Assembly: GCF_001907675.1 (NCBI RefSeq)
Contig: NZ_MPNT01000001.1
Location: 124,001-188,000, forward strand
Direction of reading: 5' to 3'
Origin: Mycobacterium paraffinicum
GTDB lineage: Bacteria; Actinomycetota; Actinomycetes; Mycobacteriales; Mycobacteriaceae
Length of the DNA: 64,000 nucleotides
Below the pieces are notes generated by a model. The model was not told where the DNA came from, did no database searches, and saw only the letters and a list, made by a program, of their open reading frames with translations. The translations under genes and the position numbers were made by a program. Position 1 is the stretch's first letter, and every line of letters starts with the position of its first letter. Shown here piece by piece: positions 8,186 to 16,420 of this stretch.

Positions 8186-9675
8186 GGCCGGTCCGGCGGC
8201 GGCTGCGCTCGCCGTTCGCTCCCGCCGGAAGACCACTGCTGATATCCGGCGCAGTCATCCCGACACTTGTCGGCGCGGCGGTGATCGCCGCACTGGCCCT
8301 CTGGGGCCTACCGACCGGCACAGCGCTCGCACAACAACACGTGCTGAAGCTCAACATCGTTGCGGCGCTAAGCTATTGCGCGACCAGCCTGCCTCTCGCG
8401 GTCATCTTCGGTTACCTGTGGATGAGCCTGCCGGCGGGTGCGAGCGATGCCACCGCGCGGCGCGTCGTGTTGGCCATACCGAGGAGAATGGCGGTCGTCC
8501 ACGGGACCGTGTGGTCCACGGCCAGCGCGGTTTTCGTGCTCATCAATCTCGGCACACCGTGGCTGGCGGCAACGCTGGGCGTGTCGATGATCCTGGGCGC
8601 GATCGTGACAACCGCACTGTCCTACTGGATGTGCAAGATCGCGCTGCGACCGACAACAGCCAAGCTGCTCACCGGCCACCCACCGACACAACCAGAGGGA
8701 CCAGGCCTTCGGCTGCGTGCGGTGAGCGCCTGGGTGATCGGAACGGGCGCACCGCTCCTGATGGTCATACTGGTCGCCGCCAGCGCCTTGGCCGTCGACT
8801 ATCCGGCGCACCGTCTCGCGCTCACCGTGCTGGTACTCGGCGGCTGCGCCATGGCCTGCGGCCTGGTGGTCGCGGCATTCACCGGGTCGGCCATAGCCGA
8901 CCCCATCGATGACGTGACGCGCGGCATGCAATTGGTTCAGCGCGGCCAATTCGACGTGTCCGTAGCCGTTTTCGACACGTCCGAGCTGGGACTGTTGCAG
9001 GCCGGCTTCAACACGATGGCGGCCGGGCTGCGGGAACGCGAACGGCTGCGCGACCTGTTCGGCCGCCACGTCGGCCACGATGTGGCTCGTTTGGCCGAGC
9101 AACTCGCCGCCGGCGGCCAGATTGAGATGGGGGGCCTCAACCGCGAAGTCGCGGTGTTGTTCGTGGATCTGGTCGGCTCGACACGACTGGCCACCACGCT
9201 GGAGCCAACCGATTTGTTGGCGACGCTCAACGACTTCTTCGCGGTGGTGGTGAACGTCGTCGAACAAAACCGGGGTCTTGTCAACAAGTTCGAAGGGGAC
9301 GCCGCACTGGCGATTTTCGGCGCTCCCGTCGACGACGTCGACTGCGCCTCGCACGCGCTGGCGACCGCGCGTGAACTCAACGGCCTGCTGAATCCGCCCG
9401 GCGCGCCGATAAGGGTCGGCATCGGGGTGTCGGCCGGCATGGCGGTGGCGGGCAACGTCGGTCACCCTGGCCGTTACGAATACACGGTGATCGGCGACCC
9501 GGTGAACGAGGCCGCCCGGCTCACCGAGGTCGCCAAGCTGTCGGTCGGGGTTGCCGCGTCAGCCGCGGCACTGGTCATGGCCGGTCAGGAGGAGTCGCGG
9601 CGGTGGCGAGTCGTCGACTCTAGAGTGCTACGCGGTCGCACCACGTCGACCGATATCGCCGTCCCGGTCGATTGA
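8182..9675 (+). CDS. membrane-bound class III adenylate cyclase with HAMP domain
   Basis: A 497-residue protein with several hydrophobic segments in the first 240 residues (near 20-42, 60-80, 105-150, 185-235), a HAMP linker (about 236-290, with ADPIDDVTRGM) and a C-terminal class III cyclase domain. All canonical residues are present: metal Asp in FVDLVGST near 328, substrate Lys and second metal Asp in VNKFEGD near 368-372, and the VIGDPVNEAARL motif near 436-447. An active enzyme making cAMP is expected. The architecture matches the Rv1318c/Rv1319c/Rv1320c/Rv3645 group of M. tuberculosis. It starts on a GTG overlapping the lactonase stop, so it is translationally coupled to a catabolic operon, which is unusual for a signalling enzyme. 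Confidence 0.94.
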   Translation: MRPVRRRLRSPFAPAGRPLLISGAVIPTLVGAAVIAALALWGLPTGTALAQQHVLKLNIVAALSYCATSLPLAVIFGYLWMSLPAGASDATARRVVLAIPRRMAVVHGTVWSTASAVFVLINLGTPWLAATLGVSMILGAIVTTALSYWMCKIALRPTTAKLLTGHPPTQPEGPGLRLRAVSAWVIGTGAPLLMVILVAASALAVDYPAHRLALTVLVLGGCAMACGLVVAAFTGSAIADPIDDVTRGMQLVQRGQFDVSVAVFDTSELGLLQAGFNTMAAGLRERERLRDLFGRHVGHDVARLAEQLAAGGQIEMGGLNREVAVLFVDLVGSTRLATTLEPTDLLATLNDFFAVVVNVVEQNRGLVNKFEGDAALAIFGAPVDDVDCASHALATARELNGLLNPPGAPIRVGIGVSAGMAVAGNVGHPGRYEYTVIGDPVNEAARLTEVAKLSVGVAASAAALVMAGQEESRRWRVVDSRVLRGRTTSTDIAVPVD

Positions 9676-9696
9676 CGTGCATGTGCATGAGCCAGA

Positions 9697-10992
9697 TCAA
9701 ACCTTGTGCGACTTCTGCTCTTCCATCTTGTTCAGGAAGGCCTCCAAGCCGATGCCGCCGTGGTCGGCCATGACCTCGTCGTAGTCGTACTGTGGCGGGT
9801 TGCCACCGTTGGGGCGCCACCCGGCATCCGCGGTACAGGATTTGAAGCCGTCCTCGGGGAAGGCGTACCAGCGCCGCGCGTTGAGTTCGACGATCTTGGC
9901 GGCCTCATCGTCGGACACGTCCGCGAGCATCTCCTCGGCGCGCGCGCGGCTTTTGGGCCAGAACGAGTCGGAGTGCGGATAGTCGCATTCCCAGGTGATG
10001 TTGTCGATGCCAATCTGGTGGCGCATCGACATGCCGACTTCGTCTTCGATGAAGCATCCGGAGATGTTGCGCCGGAACAATTCCGACGGCGCCACCGTGG
10101 GGTGGATGTTCTGGTAGAACTTGTGCTTGCGCCAGACGTAGTCCGCGCGCTCGACGAGGTACGGCATCCAGCCGACGCCGCCTTCGGAGAACGCGACTTT
10201 GAGGTTCGGATGCTTGTGGAACACCGGCGAGAAGATGAGCTCGGTCGCCGCAGCCATCGACGTGGTACCCATCAACGTGATCATCACCGCGAACGGCGCC
10301 TCGGGTGCGGTCTGGGGTGGGAACCCACCACTGCCGAAATGCATCACCGCGGTCATGTTGGTCTCTTCGAGCGCCGACCACACCGGCTCCCAGTACGCGG
10401 TGTGGTAGCTGGGCAGCTTCAGGTTGGTCGGGTTGTCCGGCAGCCCGATCGCCCGCGCGCCCTTGGCTGCCACCCGCTCGATCTCGGCGACGATCAGGGC
10501 CGGGTCCCACAGCGGCGTGATCGCCATCGGGATGAACCGGGCGGGGTCGGTGGCGCACCACTCGTCGAGTGAGAAGTCGTTCCACGCCTGGACGGACAGC
10601 TGCGCGAGTTCCTTGTCCTCGCCTTCCAGGAAAACGGTGCCACAGAAGCGCGGGAAGGACGGAAAGCACAACATGGCATGTACGCCGTCGATGTCCATGT
10701 CGGCCAGCCGGGCTTTCGGGTCGTAGCACCCGGGGATCATGTCGGCGTACCGGATCGGATCGACGCCGAACTCCTCGGGCGACTTGCCGGCGACAGCATT
10801 CAGCCCGATGTTCGGATACGGCCTGCCCTCGTAAACCCATTGCTGCACCGGCGGGGCCCCGTCGCGCGGAAAATCAACGATGCGGGGACCGTCGTCGAGG
10901 AATTTCTTCGGCAGCCTGTCCGCCCAAACCTGCGGTGGCTCGATCAGGTGGTCGTCAACGGACAGGAGTTTCATCGAGGGTTGCAGCGGCAT
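9697..10992 (-). CDS. amidohydrolase family 2 protein (metal-dependent TIM-barrel hydrolase)
   Basis: A 431-residue protein of the amidohydrolase_2 (ACMSD-like) family, metal-dependent hydrolases or decarboxylases. The N-terminal metal motif reads SVDDHLIEPP, and later the family signatures FSEGGVGWMPYLVER and ECDYPHSDSFWP are seen. The ATG at 10992 is chosen; a TTG further upstream would lie inside the operator at 11027-11055 and is unlikely. It is related to the amidohydrolase at 29735. It is transcribed divergently from a 72-residue protein, an arrangement repeated at 46 kb. The substrate is unknown; in mycobacteria such genes often sit in P450/FadE clusters. Confidence 0.92.
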   Translation of the reverse strand: MPLQPSMKLLSVDDHLIEPPQVWADRLPKKFLDDGPRIVDFPRDGAPPVQQWVYEGRPYPNIGLNAVAGKSPEEFGVDPIRYADMIPGCYDPKARLADMDIDGVHAMLCFPSFPRFCGTVFLEGEDKELAQLSVQAWNDFSLDEWCATDPARFIPMAITPLWDPALIVAEIERVAAKGARAIGLPDNPTNLKLPSYHTAYWEPVWSALEETNMTAVMHFGSGGFPPQTAPEAPFAVMITLMGTTSMAAATELIFSPVFHKHPNLKVAFSEGGVGWMPYLVERADYVWRKHKFYQNIHPTVAPSELFRRNISGCFIEDEVGMSMRHQIGIDNITWECDYPHSDSFWPKSRARAEEMLADVSDDEAAKIVELNARRWYAFPEDGFKSCTADAGWRPNGGNPPQYDYDEVMADHGGIGLEAFLNKMEEQKSHKV

Positions 10993-11026
10993 TGTCGGAG
11001 TCGTCTCTCGAAGTCGTGCGATACGG

Positions 11027-11055
11027 TACAACTGAACAGATTATGACCAATTGAC
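11027..11055. promoter_or_regulatory. A-type operator, site 3
   Basis: Reads TACA-N4-AACA-N5-TGAC-N4-TGAC between a divergent amidohydrolase gene (start 10992) and a small-protein gene (start 11110). It shares the exact ten-base centre ACAGATTATG with site 1 at 3698-3726. All four half-sites are at the standard spacing, though the right arm has TGAC instead of TGTT. Confidence 0.6.
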
Positions 11056-11109
11056 TATAGCGCCGATCCTGGTTGGAGCTCAAACGAACAGCACGCATCA
11101 AGGAGAAAC

Positions 11110-11328
11110 GTGACACAACCCGAAACCCCACAGCCGCGCATCCCCCACGACGATTGGGCCGATCAGGACCTGCTCACGAAAGGTGAGGCAGCCGAACGCC
11201 TCGCCGCCGAAATAGCCGAGGTCACTGCCAAACTGGGCGCGTCCGACGACAACGACGAAGCCCTGACGCGACGACTCAAGGGGCTTCGGGAGGCCTACGA
11301 GCACCTGACCGCGGGCCCCCAGGGCTGA
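11110..11328 (+). CDS. small conserved acidic protein, 72 residues
   Basis: A GTG start at 11110 preceded by AAGGAGAAAC, a good Shine-Dalgarno sequence, opens a 72-residue hydrophilic protein. It has a HDDW-x-DQDLLTK-x-EAAERL segment near residues 13-31, followed by a predicted helix with many Glu, Ala and Arg. There is no signal peptide or membrane segment. I do not recognise a characterised family. A second protein with the same segment (HDDY-DLLTQ-x-EAGKRL) is encoded at 45909-46169. Both genes lie divergent from an amidohydrolase, which suggests a shared role, for example as a small accessory or regulatory subunit. It ends 9 bases before the convergent FadE gene. Confidence 0.75.
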   Translation: MTQPETPQPRIPHDDWADQDLLTKGEAAERLAAEIAEVTAKLGASDDNDEALTRRLKGLREAYEHLTAGPQG

Positions 11329-11337
11329 CCCGGCCAC

Positions 11338-12477
11338 TCAAGCCCGCGGCAAGCCCAGCACCCGTTGCGCGACGATGTTGCGTTGGATTTGGGCGGTTCC
11401 GCCGTAGATGCCGGCGGCGCGCGACCACACGTAGATGTCCCATTCCAGTCCTTCGGTAAGCAGCGGGCCGCCGGCCGAAAGGTCCATCATGGCACGGGCG
11501 AAGAACTGGTCGGCGCGCGTCATGAGCAGTTTGTCCACCGACCCCTCCGGCCCGGGAAGCTTGCCGTTTTGGCGCTCCGTGAGCGACCTCATGACCTTGA
11601 TCTGCAGCGCGCGCAACTCCACGTAGGCCTGCCCGAGCCGGGCCCGCGCCGACGGGGAGTCTTCGAGCCAGCCGACGCGAACGTCGTCCTCGAGGCGCCG
11701 TAGCTGCGTCTTGAGGCGGCCGATCCAGTTGATGTCGCTTGGACCGCGCTCGTAGGCAAGCAACTGGTTGGCGATGGACCAGCCCTCCCCGCGCTTGCCG
11801 AGCAGGTTGCTCGCGGGGACGTCCACATTGTCGAAGGTGATCTCGGTGAACTCGCGATTGCGCGCGGCGTTGACGATGGGGCGCACCTCGATGCCGGGCG
11901 TCGACATCGGCACCAGCAACACGGAGATCCCCGCGTGCTTCGGCGCGTCCGGCTCGGTGCGGCACAGCAGGAAACACCAGTCGGCGACCGCACCGAAGCT
12001 CGTCCAGATCTTGCGGCCATTGATGCGAAACATCTCACGTCCGCCGGTATCGATGAAATCGGCCCGGGTTTTCAGCCCGGCGAGATCAGATCCGGCCTCG
12101 GGTTCGGAGAACCCTTGACACCAGCGCACGCGGCCGGATAACAGCCCAGGCAGCAGCGTGTCTCGTTGCTCCTCGGTACCGAACAGGCGCAACGCGTTGC
12201 TGAGGTGACCGACGCCCTCGATGGGCGCGGCACCGGCCCGCCCGAGCTCGTCGTTGAGGATCGCCTCATAGACCGGCGCCTTCCCATGCCCCCCATATTC
12301 GACGGGGAAGGACAACCCGATGTATCCGGCTTCGTAAAGGGTCTGGTGCCAGGCGTTTTGCGCGTCCGCACGGGCGGCCGGGTCGTCGGGGATCGCGGCG
12401 TCGGCGGCATGGTCGGACAGCCACTGCCTGAGCTCGGCGCGGAACTGCGCTTCGGGTGCGCTGTCGTTGAAGTCCAT
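11338..12477 (-). CDS. acyl-CoA dehydrogenase (FadE-like), IQR-type subunit
   Basis: A 379-residue acyl-CoA dehydrogenase with FSEPEAGSDLAG near residue 125, IWTSFGAVADWCFLL near 165 and a C-terminal YGGTAQIQRNIV. The start at 12477 (ATG) is 2 bases after the stop of a second FadE. The two differ in type: this one keeps the IQR signature, while the partner has GGIAITWEH. That combination is known from mycobacterial alpha2-beta2 heterotetrameric acyl-CoA dehydrogenases such as FadE28-FadE29. The preceding P450 in the operon suggests that a P450-oxidised side chain is activated and then dehydrogenated. Confidence 0.93.
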   Translation of the reverse strand: MDFNDSAPEAQFRAELRQWLSDHAADAAIPDDPAARADAQNAWHQTLYEAGYIGLSFPVEYGGHGKAPVYEAILNDELGRAGAAPIEGVGHLSNALRLFGTEEQRDTLLPGLLSGRVRWCQGFSEPEAGSDLAGLKTRADFIDTGGREMFRINGRKIWTSFGAVADWCFLLCRTEPDAPKHAGISVLLVPMSTPGIEVRPIVNAARNREFTEITFDNVDVPASNLLGKRGEGWSIANQLLAYERGPSDINWIGRLKTQLRRLEDDVRVGWLEDSPSARARLGQAYVELRALQIKVMRSLTERQNGKLPGPEGSVDKLLMTRADQFFARAMMDLSAGGPLLTEGLEWDIYVWSRAAGIYGGTAQIQRNIVAQRVLGLPRA

Positions 12478-12479
12478 CG

Positions 12480-13523
12480 TTAAGCGAGCTCCCGATTGGC
12501 CAGCCGCAGCGCGGCGATGGCCTCGTAGTGCAGCGTCTCGTCGCCGAACAACCGCCGGTCCAACAGAGTCCGGCGCAGCCGCAGGTGCGAAACGTGCTCC
12601 CAGGTGATCGCGATGCCACCGAAGACCTGAACCGTGGTCTCCACCACCTCCCGGCCCGCGGCCGAGGCGTATGCCTTGGCCGTCATCGCCGCCAGGCGGG
12701 CCTCGTCGGCCGGCAAGTGGTCGATCGCCCACGCGGCGTGCCAGAGGCAACTGCGGGCGCCTTCCACTTGCACCAGGGCATCGGCGAGCAGATGACCCAC
12801 GGCCTGAAACGAGCCGATCTTGACCCCGAATTGAGCCCGCTCACCCGCGTAGCGGACCGCGTCGTCCAGGGCACCCTGCATGATGCCGACCAAGTCGGCG
12901 GCCATTGCGGTCATCGCCAACGACTCCACCCGCTGCCACCGTTCGTCATCGATGGCCTCTCCGGTCACCACCGCCGAAGCGGCCGAATCGGCTGGCAAGC
13001 AACGGAATTCGCGGGTCAGGTCCAGTCCACGCGGGTCATCGCCGCCCAGCGGTGCGCACACAAGCCGGCGTTGTCCGTCGGTGCGGGTGGCCAGTAGCCC
13101 GTGGGTGGCGCCCGCGGCGTCGAATGCCACCCCAGGTCGGTGAGCCGAGCCGAAACCCATCAGGTCGGGGACCAGTACCGGCGCCAACCGAAGGCCGCCT
13201 TCCGCAATGAGCTCCAGTTCCTTCTCGGCTCCGGCCGCCTCCAGGAGTTCGGTGGCGAGCACCGCCTGGCCCGCCACCGGCACGGCGCTGAGGGTTCTGG
13301 CGAGTTCTTCGATCACGATGACGGTTTCGACGCCGCTCGCTTCGAGTCCACACAGGCGCGGCGAACGCAGCGTGGGCACACCGAGATCCACCAGTCGGCG
13401 CCACTGGGCGTCGAGCGCCTCGCCGGTCGGGATCTGGTCCGCACTGGTAACCCCCACGCTCTCCCCCAGCTGCGCGGCGGTGTCGCGGAGCAGTTGCTGC
13501 TCGTCGGTGAAGGCGATCTCCAT
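12480..13523 (-). CDS. acyl-CoA dehydrogenase (FadE-like), WEH-type subunit
   Basis: A 347-residue acyl-CoA dehydrogenase-like protein, shorter than classical enzymes. Its C-terminal motif is VFGGIAITWEHVSHLRLRR near residues 295-313, and the FAD/CoA-contact helix GVKIGSFQAVGHLLAD is near 235. In known mycobacterial heterotetramers this kind of subunit supplies the catalytic Glu, so it probably pairs with the FadE 2 bases downstream. The ATG at 13523 follows the P450 stop by 2 bases; the longer open frame upstream overlaps the P450 and is not used. Substrate unknown. Confidence 0.9.
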   Translation of the reverse strand: MEIAFTDEQQLLRDTAAQLGESVGVTSADQIPTGEALDAQWRRLVDLGVPTLRSPRLCGLEASGVETVIVIEELARTLSAVPVAGQAVLATELLEAAGAEKELELIAEGGLRLAPVLVPDLMGFGSAHRPGVAFDAAGATHGLLATRTDGQRRLVCAPLGGDDPRGLDLTREFRCLPADSAASAVVTGEAIDDERWQRVESLAMTAMAADLVGIMQGALDDAVRYAGERAQFGVKIGSFQAVGHLLADALVQVEGARSCLWHAAWAIDHLPADEARLAAMTAKAYASAAGREVVETTVQVFGGIAITWEHVSHLRLRRTLLDRRLFGDETLHYEAIAALRLANRELA

Positions 13524-13525
13524 AG

Positions 13526-14725
13526 TCAGCGCAGGGTCATCTCCACGCTGGTGTATCCGCGCACCGTCGCGGTGAGCACGCGTTCGCGCACCCCGATGGC
13601 GTAATCGGGGAACTTGTCGGCGATGTATTCGAATACCAGCTGCGCCTCCCGGCGCGCCAACCATTGCCCGAGACAGATATGAATTCCCCACCCGAAATAC
13701 ACGTCGGTGCCGCGCGGCCTGTCGATGATGAAGCGGTCGGGGTCCTGGTAGCGCCGTTCGTCCCGGTTGGCGCTGCCCAAGAGCAGCAGCACCCAGTCGC
13801 CGGCGTCCATCGTGACGCCGTGACGCTCGATGGGCCGCGTCAAGGTGCGCGCCACCCAGTGGCTCGGCGTGTCGTAGCGCAGCGCCTCGTTCACCGCGGC
13901 CGGAACGAGGCTGCGGTCCTTCACGATGCGCTGCCACTCCTGTGGGTGCTCGGCCAGCGCGACGAGGCCGTTGGAGATCAGCTTCTGTGTGGTTTCCGAG
14001 CCGGCGGCCGAGAGGAGATTGCAGAACATCAGCACCTCGTGCGCGGTCAGGGAGCGCTGACCGCCGGCTTCGGGGTCGTCGAACGTGGCCTGCAGCACAA
14101 CGCTGATCAAGTCGTCACCCGGGTCGGTGCGGCGCCGTTCGATTAGGTCACCGATGTACTGGCTGATCAGGCGGTTGGCTTCAATGGCCTTGGCCGGCAT
14201 TGCGACCTGCCCCTCCTCCCTGGTGAGGAAGGCCTCCCACCAGACGCGCAGCTGCGCACGGTCGCTGTGCGGCACGCCGAGGAGATCCCCGATCACGTCC
14301 GTGGGTACCGAGAACGCGAAGGCCTCCATGGCGTCGACGGTGGTACCTGGTCGCAGCCGGCCCAGGTGCGTGTTGACCACTACCCGCAGGGCGGATTCCA
14401 TGGCGGCGACCGCTTTTGGCGTGAAGAAACCCTTGAGGACCCCGCGAATGCGGTCGTGGCGGGGCGGGTCCATCGAGATCACCGAGTACTTGCGTCCGTC
14501 GTTGTCCGGGTTCTCCGGCGCCGGACCGCGTTTGGACGAGAACGTCTCCCAGTCGCGCAGAGCCTGCGAAACGTCCTCGAATCTGGACAGGACCCACCAG
14601 CGGTTCTCGGGATCCCGGTAGACCGGCGCCTCGTCTCGCAATCTCCGATACACCGGGTATGGATCGTCGAAGATCGCCTTGGAGAACGGCGAATACATCA
14701 ACTCGCTGGTCGCTGGCACAGCCAT
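13526..14725 (-). CDS. cytochrome P450
   Basis: A 399-residue P450 and first gene of a P450-FadE-FadE operon. Landmarks: I-helix AAGSETT near residue 247, ExxR motif NEALR near 286, and FGWGIHICLG with the haem Cys at about 351. No ferredoxin gene is nearby, so electrons must come from a shared ferredoxin. The upstream 46 bases carry an AT-richer stretch but no convincing match to the operators found elsewhere in the window, which sets this operon apart. The substrate is unknown. Confidence 0.95.
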   Translation of the reverse strand: MAVPATSELMYSPFSKAIFDDPYPVYRRLRDEAPVYRDPENRWWVLSRFEDVSQALRDWETFSSKRGPAPENPDNDGRKYSVISMDPPRHDRIRGVLKGFFTPKAVAAMESALRVVVNTHLGRLRPGTTVDAMEAFAFSVPTDVIGDLLGVPHSDRAQLRVWWEAFLTREEGQVAMPAKAIEANRLISQYIGDLIERRRTDPGDDLISVVLQATFDDPEAGGQRSLTAHEVLMFCNLLSAAGSETTQKLISNGLVALAEHPQEWQRIVKDRSLVPAAVNEALRYDTPSHWVARTLTRPIERHGVTMDAGDWVLLLLGSANRDERRYQDPDRFIIDRPRGTDVYFGWGIHICLGQWLARREAQLVFEYIADKFPDYAIGVRERVLTATVRGYTSVEMTLR

Positions 14726-14771
14726 GACTCTATCATCGCGATGAACAATTGGACGCTGAGTGACTAACTGC

Positions 14772-15221
14772 TCAGTTGCTTGGCGGCGTGCGTTCGATCA
14801 ACTCGATCCAGTTGCCGTCGGGGTCGGTGGCCATCAGTCCCCGGTTGCCGCCCTCGAACGTCACCGTTCGTTCCGGTCGGGCCTGGCCGCCCAGGCGCTC
14901 AATACGCCCGACGAACGTGTCCGGGTCGTCGACGCGGAAAGACAGGTGCGTGAAGCCCACCGCGTTCATCCGGCGGGGCCGGCGCTTCTCGCGCACGCCC
15001 GGCGCCGGGTAGCTGAGCAACTCGAGTCGAAATCCGTCGTGCTGCAGGTAGACGAGGTCGAGCACCAGCCCGGGCACGCCGAGCAGCCGCGCCGTCTCGG
15101 GCCCGTCGACCCGCAGCCGACCACATTCGTCGAATCCCAATGCCAGGCAATAGAATTGGACCGACCTTTCGAGATCGCTGACACACAACCCGATATGGGT
15201 GAGGCGGTCACCGGGGGTCAT
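14772..15221 (-). CDS. VOC family protein (glyoxalase/dioxygenase fold)
   Basis: A 149-residue vicinal oxygen chelate protein with two beta-alpha-beta-beta-beta modules. The first begins LTHIGLCVSDLERSVQFY, and the second has FTHLSFRVDD and ends with MATDPDGNWIELIE. His and Glu residues at the usual metal positions are present. VOC proteins include glyoxalases, epimerases such as methylmalonyl-CoA epimerase, and dioxygenases. Its ATG overlaps the stop of the CoA-transferase upstream (ATGA), making it the third gene of a CoA-transferase operon. An epimerase or isomerase role on an acyl-CoA is possible but unproved. Confidence 0.88.
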   Translation of the reverse strand: MTPGDRLTHIGLCVSDLERSVQFYCLALGFDECGRLRVDGPETARLLGVPGLVLDLVYLQHDGFRLELLSYPAPGVREKRRPRRMNAVGFTHLSFRVDDPDTFVGRIERLGGQARPERTVTFEGGNRGLMATDPDGNWIELIERTPPSN

Positions 15222-16420
15222 GCGGAGTCGTCGGCGAGTTCGTCGAGCAGCGCGTTGTGTTCCCCGAGCAGGGGTGGCCGTACCGGGCCGCCCGCTGGAT
15301 TGGCGGTGAACAGATACGGTGTGCCCGGATAGCGGAAGGTCTCCCCCAGTTCGGCGTGGTGGACCGGCACGTGAAACCCGCGGGCGGCGATGTGTTCGTC
15401 CTCGAAGGCCTCGTCGGGTGAGAGCACCGCTCCGGCGGGGAATCCGCGTCGCTGGCTTTCCCGGAAGTACTCGTTGGCCGGCATCCGGGAAGCGATCAAA
15501 GTGGTCGCGTCGCGGGCCGCCATCAGTATCGCGGTGGTCTCGTCGTCGGCGCCGATCATCGCAATGTCGACCGGCTCGTCACGAGAGGCGGCCATTTCCA
15601 AGAACACCGCCTCGGGAAGCTCGTCGGTCAGGCCGAGGTCCGCGAGCCAGTTCAGCAGGTTCGCGAATTCGGGCGGCTTGCGGGGCAGCACGCCCGTGGT
15701 GGCGTAGGCGCCGTCCGCGCACCGGACCTGAGTCGGTTGGCTCCGCGTGAAGTACGCGTGACGACCGGTCTGCCGGACACACGTCTCGTTGTTGACCAGC
15801 CATTGGTAGGTCGTCTGTTCACAGCTGACGTTGCAGGCGGCGTTGACGCTGACGTCGACGAGCTGACCGTGGCCGGTCTGGTCGCGGTGCGCGAGGGCCA
15901 CCAGCGCTCCGATCGCGCAATACAGGCCGGCGATGTTTGCCGACTGCTCGCCGGCGCCGCGGACCGGCGGCAGGGAGTGGTCGTCGTAGCCGCAGTTCCA
16001 GACCGGGCCCCCACCGGCGAGCATGGTGAGGTCGGTGACCGGTTGGTCGGCCCGCACGCTGCCGAGCCCGAAGGGGGTGACCGCTACCCAGATCAGGGGC
16101 GGGCGCCGGGCATCGCCGACGGGGCCGGCGCCGGAGATCACGATGTCGGCGCTAGCGATCAGGCGCTCCAGTGCGCTGACACCCTCCGCGGTGTCGAGAT
16201 CGACGGTCACCGACCGCTTGCCCACGTTGTCGCTCCACCATCGCAGGCTGGTGTCCGGGCCGATGTTGTTGTGCGCGAACGGCGGCCGCGACCGGTGTGA
16301 GGATCCGGCCGGAGGCTCGACGACGACGACCTCGGCGCCGAGTTCGGCGAGCAGCCTTCCCCCGACGGGGGTGAACTGGCCGCTGATCTCGACGACGCGG
16401 ACCCCGCTCAGCGCGTTCAG
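15218..16420 (-). CDS. CaiB/BaiF family III CoA-transferase with probable CTG start
   Basis: Family III CoA-transferases move CoA between carboxylic acids by a ping-pong mechanism in an interlocked dimer. The recognisable N-terminus (LSGVRVVEISGQFTPVG, then LLAELGAEVVVVE) requires about 65 residues upstream of the first in-frame GTG at 16225. In that stretch, and back to an in-frame stop, there is no ATG, GTG or TTG. A CTG at 16420-16418 overlaps the preceding gene's TGA as CTGA, exactly like the ATGA/GTGA couplings elsewhere here. It would give a normal 400-residue enzyme. The GHGQLVDVSVNAA segment is near residue 185. It lies between another CoA-transferase and a VOC protein. Confidence 0.85.
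   Translation of the reverse strand: MNALSGVRVVEISGQFTPVGGRLLAELGAEVVVVEPPAGSSHRSRPPFAHNNIGPDTSLRWWSDNVGKRSVTVDLDTAEGVSALERLIASADIVISGAGPVGDARRPPLIWVAVTPFGLGSVRADQPVTDLTMLAGGGPVWNCGYDDHSLPPVRGAGEQSANIAGLYCAIGALVALAHRDQTGHGQLVDVSVNAACNVSCEQTTYQWLVNNETCVRQTGRHAYFTRSQPTQVRCADGAYATTGVLPRKPPEFANLLNWLADLGLTDELPEAVFLEMAASRDEPVDIAMIGADDETTAILMAARDATTLIASRMPANEYFRESQRRGFPAGAVLSPDEAFEDEHIAARGFHVPVHHAELGETFRYPGTPYLFTANPAGGPVRPPLLGEHNALLDELADDSA

Noticed and set aside
14726..14771. Possible A-type operator before the P450-FadE-FadE operon
   Set aside because: Only one half-site (TGTT on the minus strand) and one outer CA fit; the others do not, so I could not distinguish it from chance.
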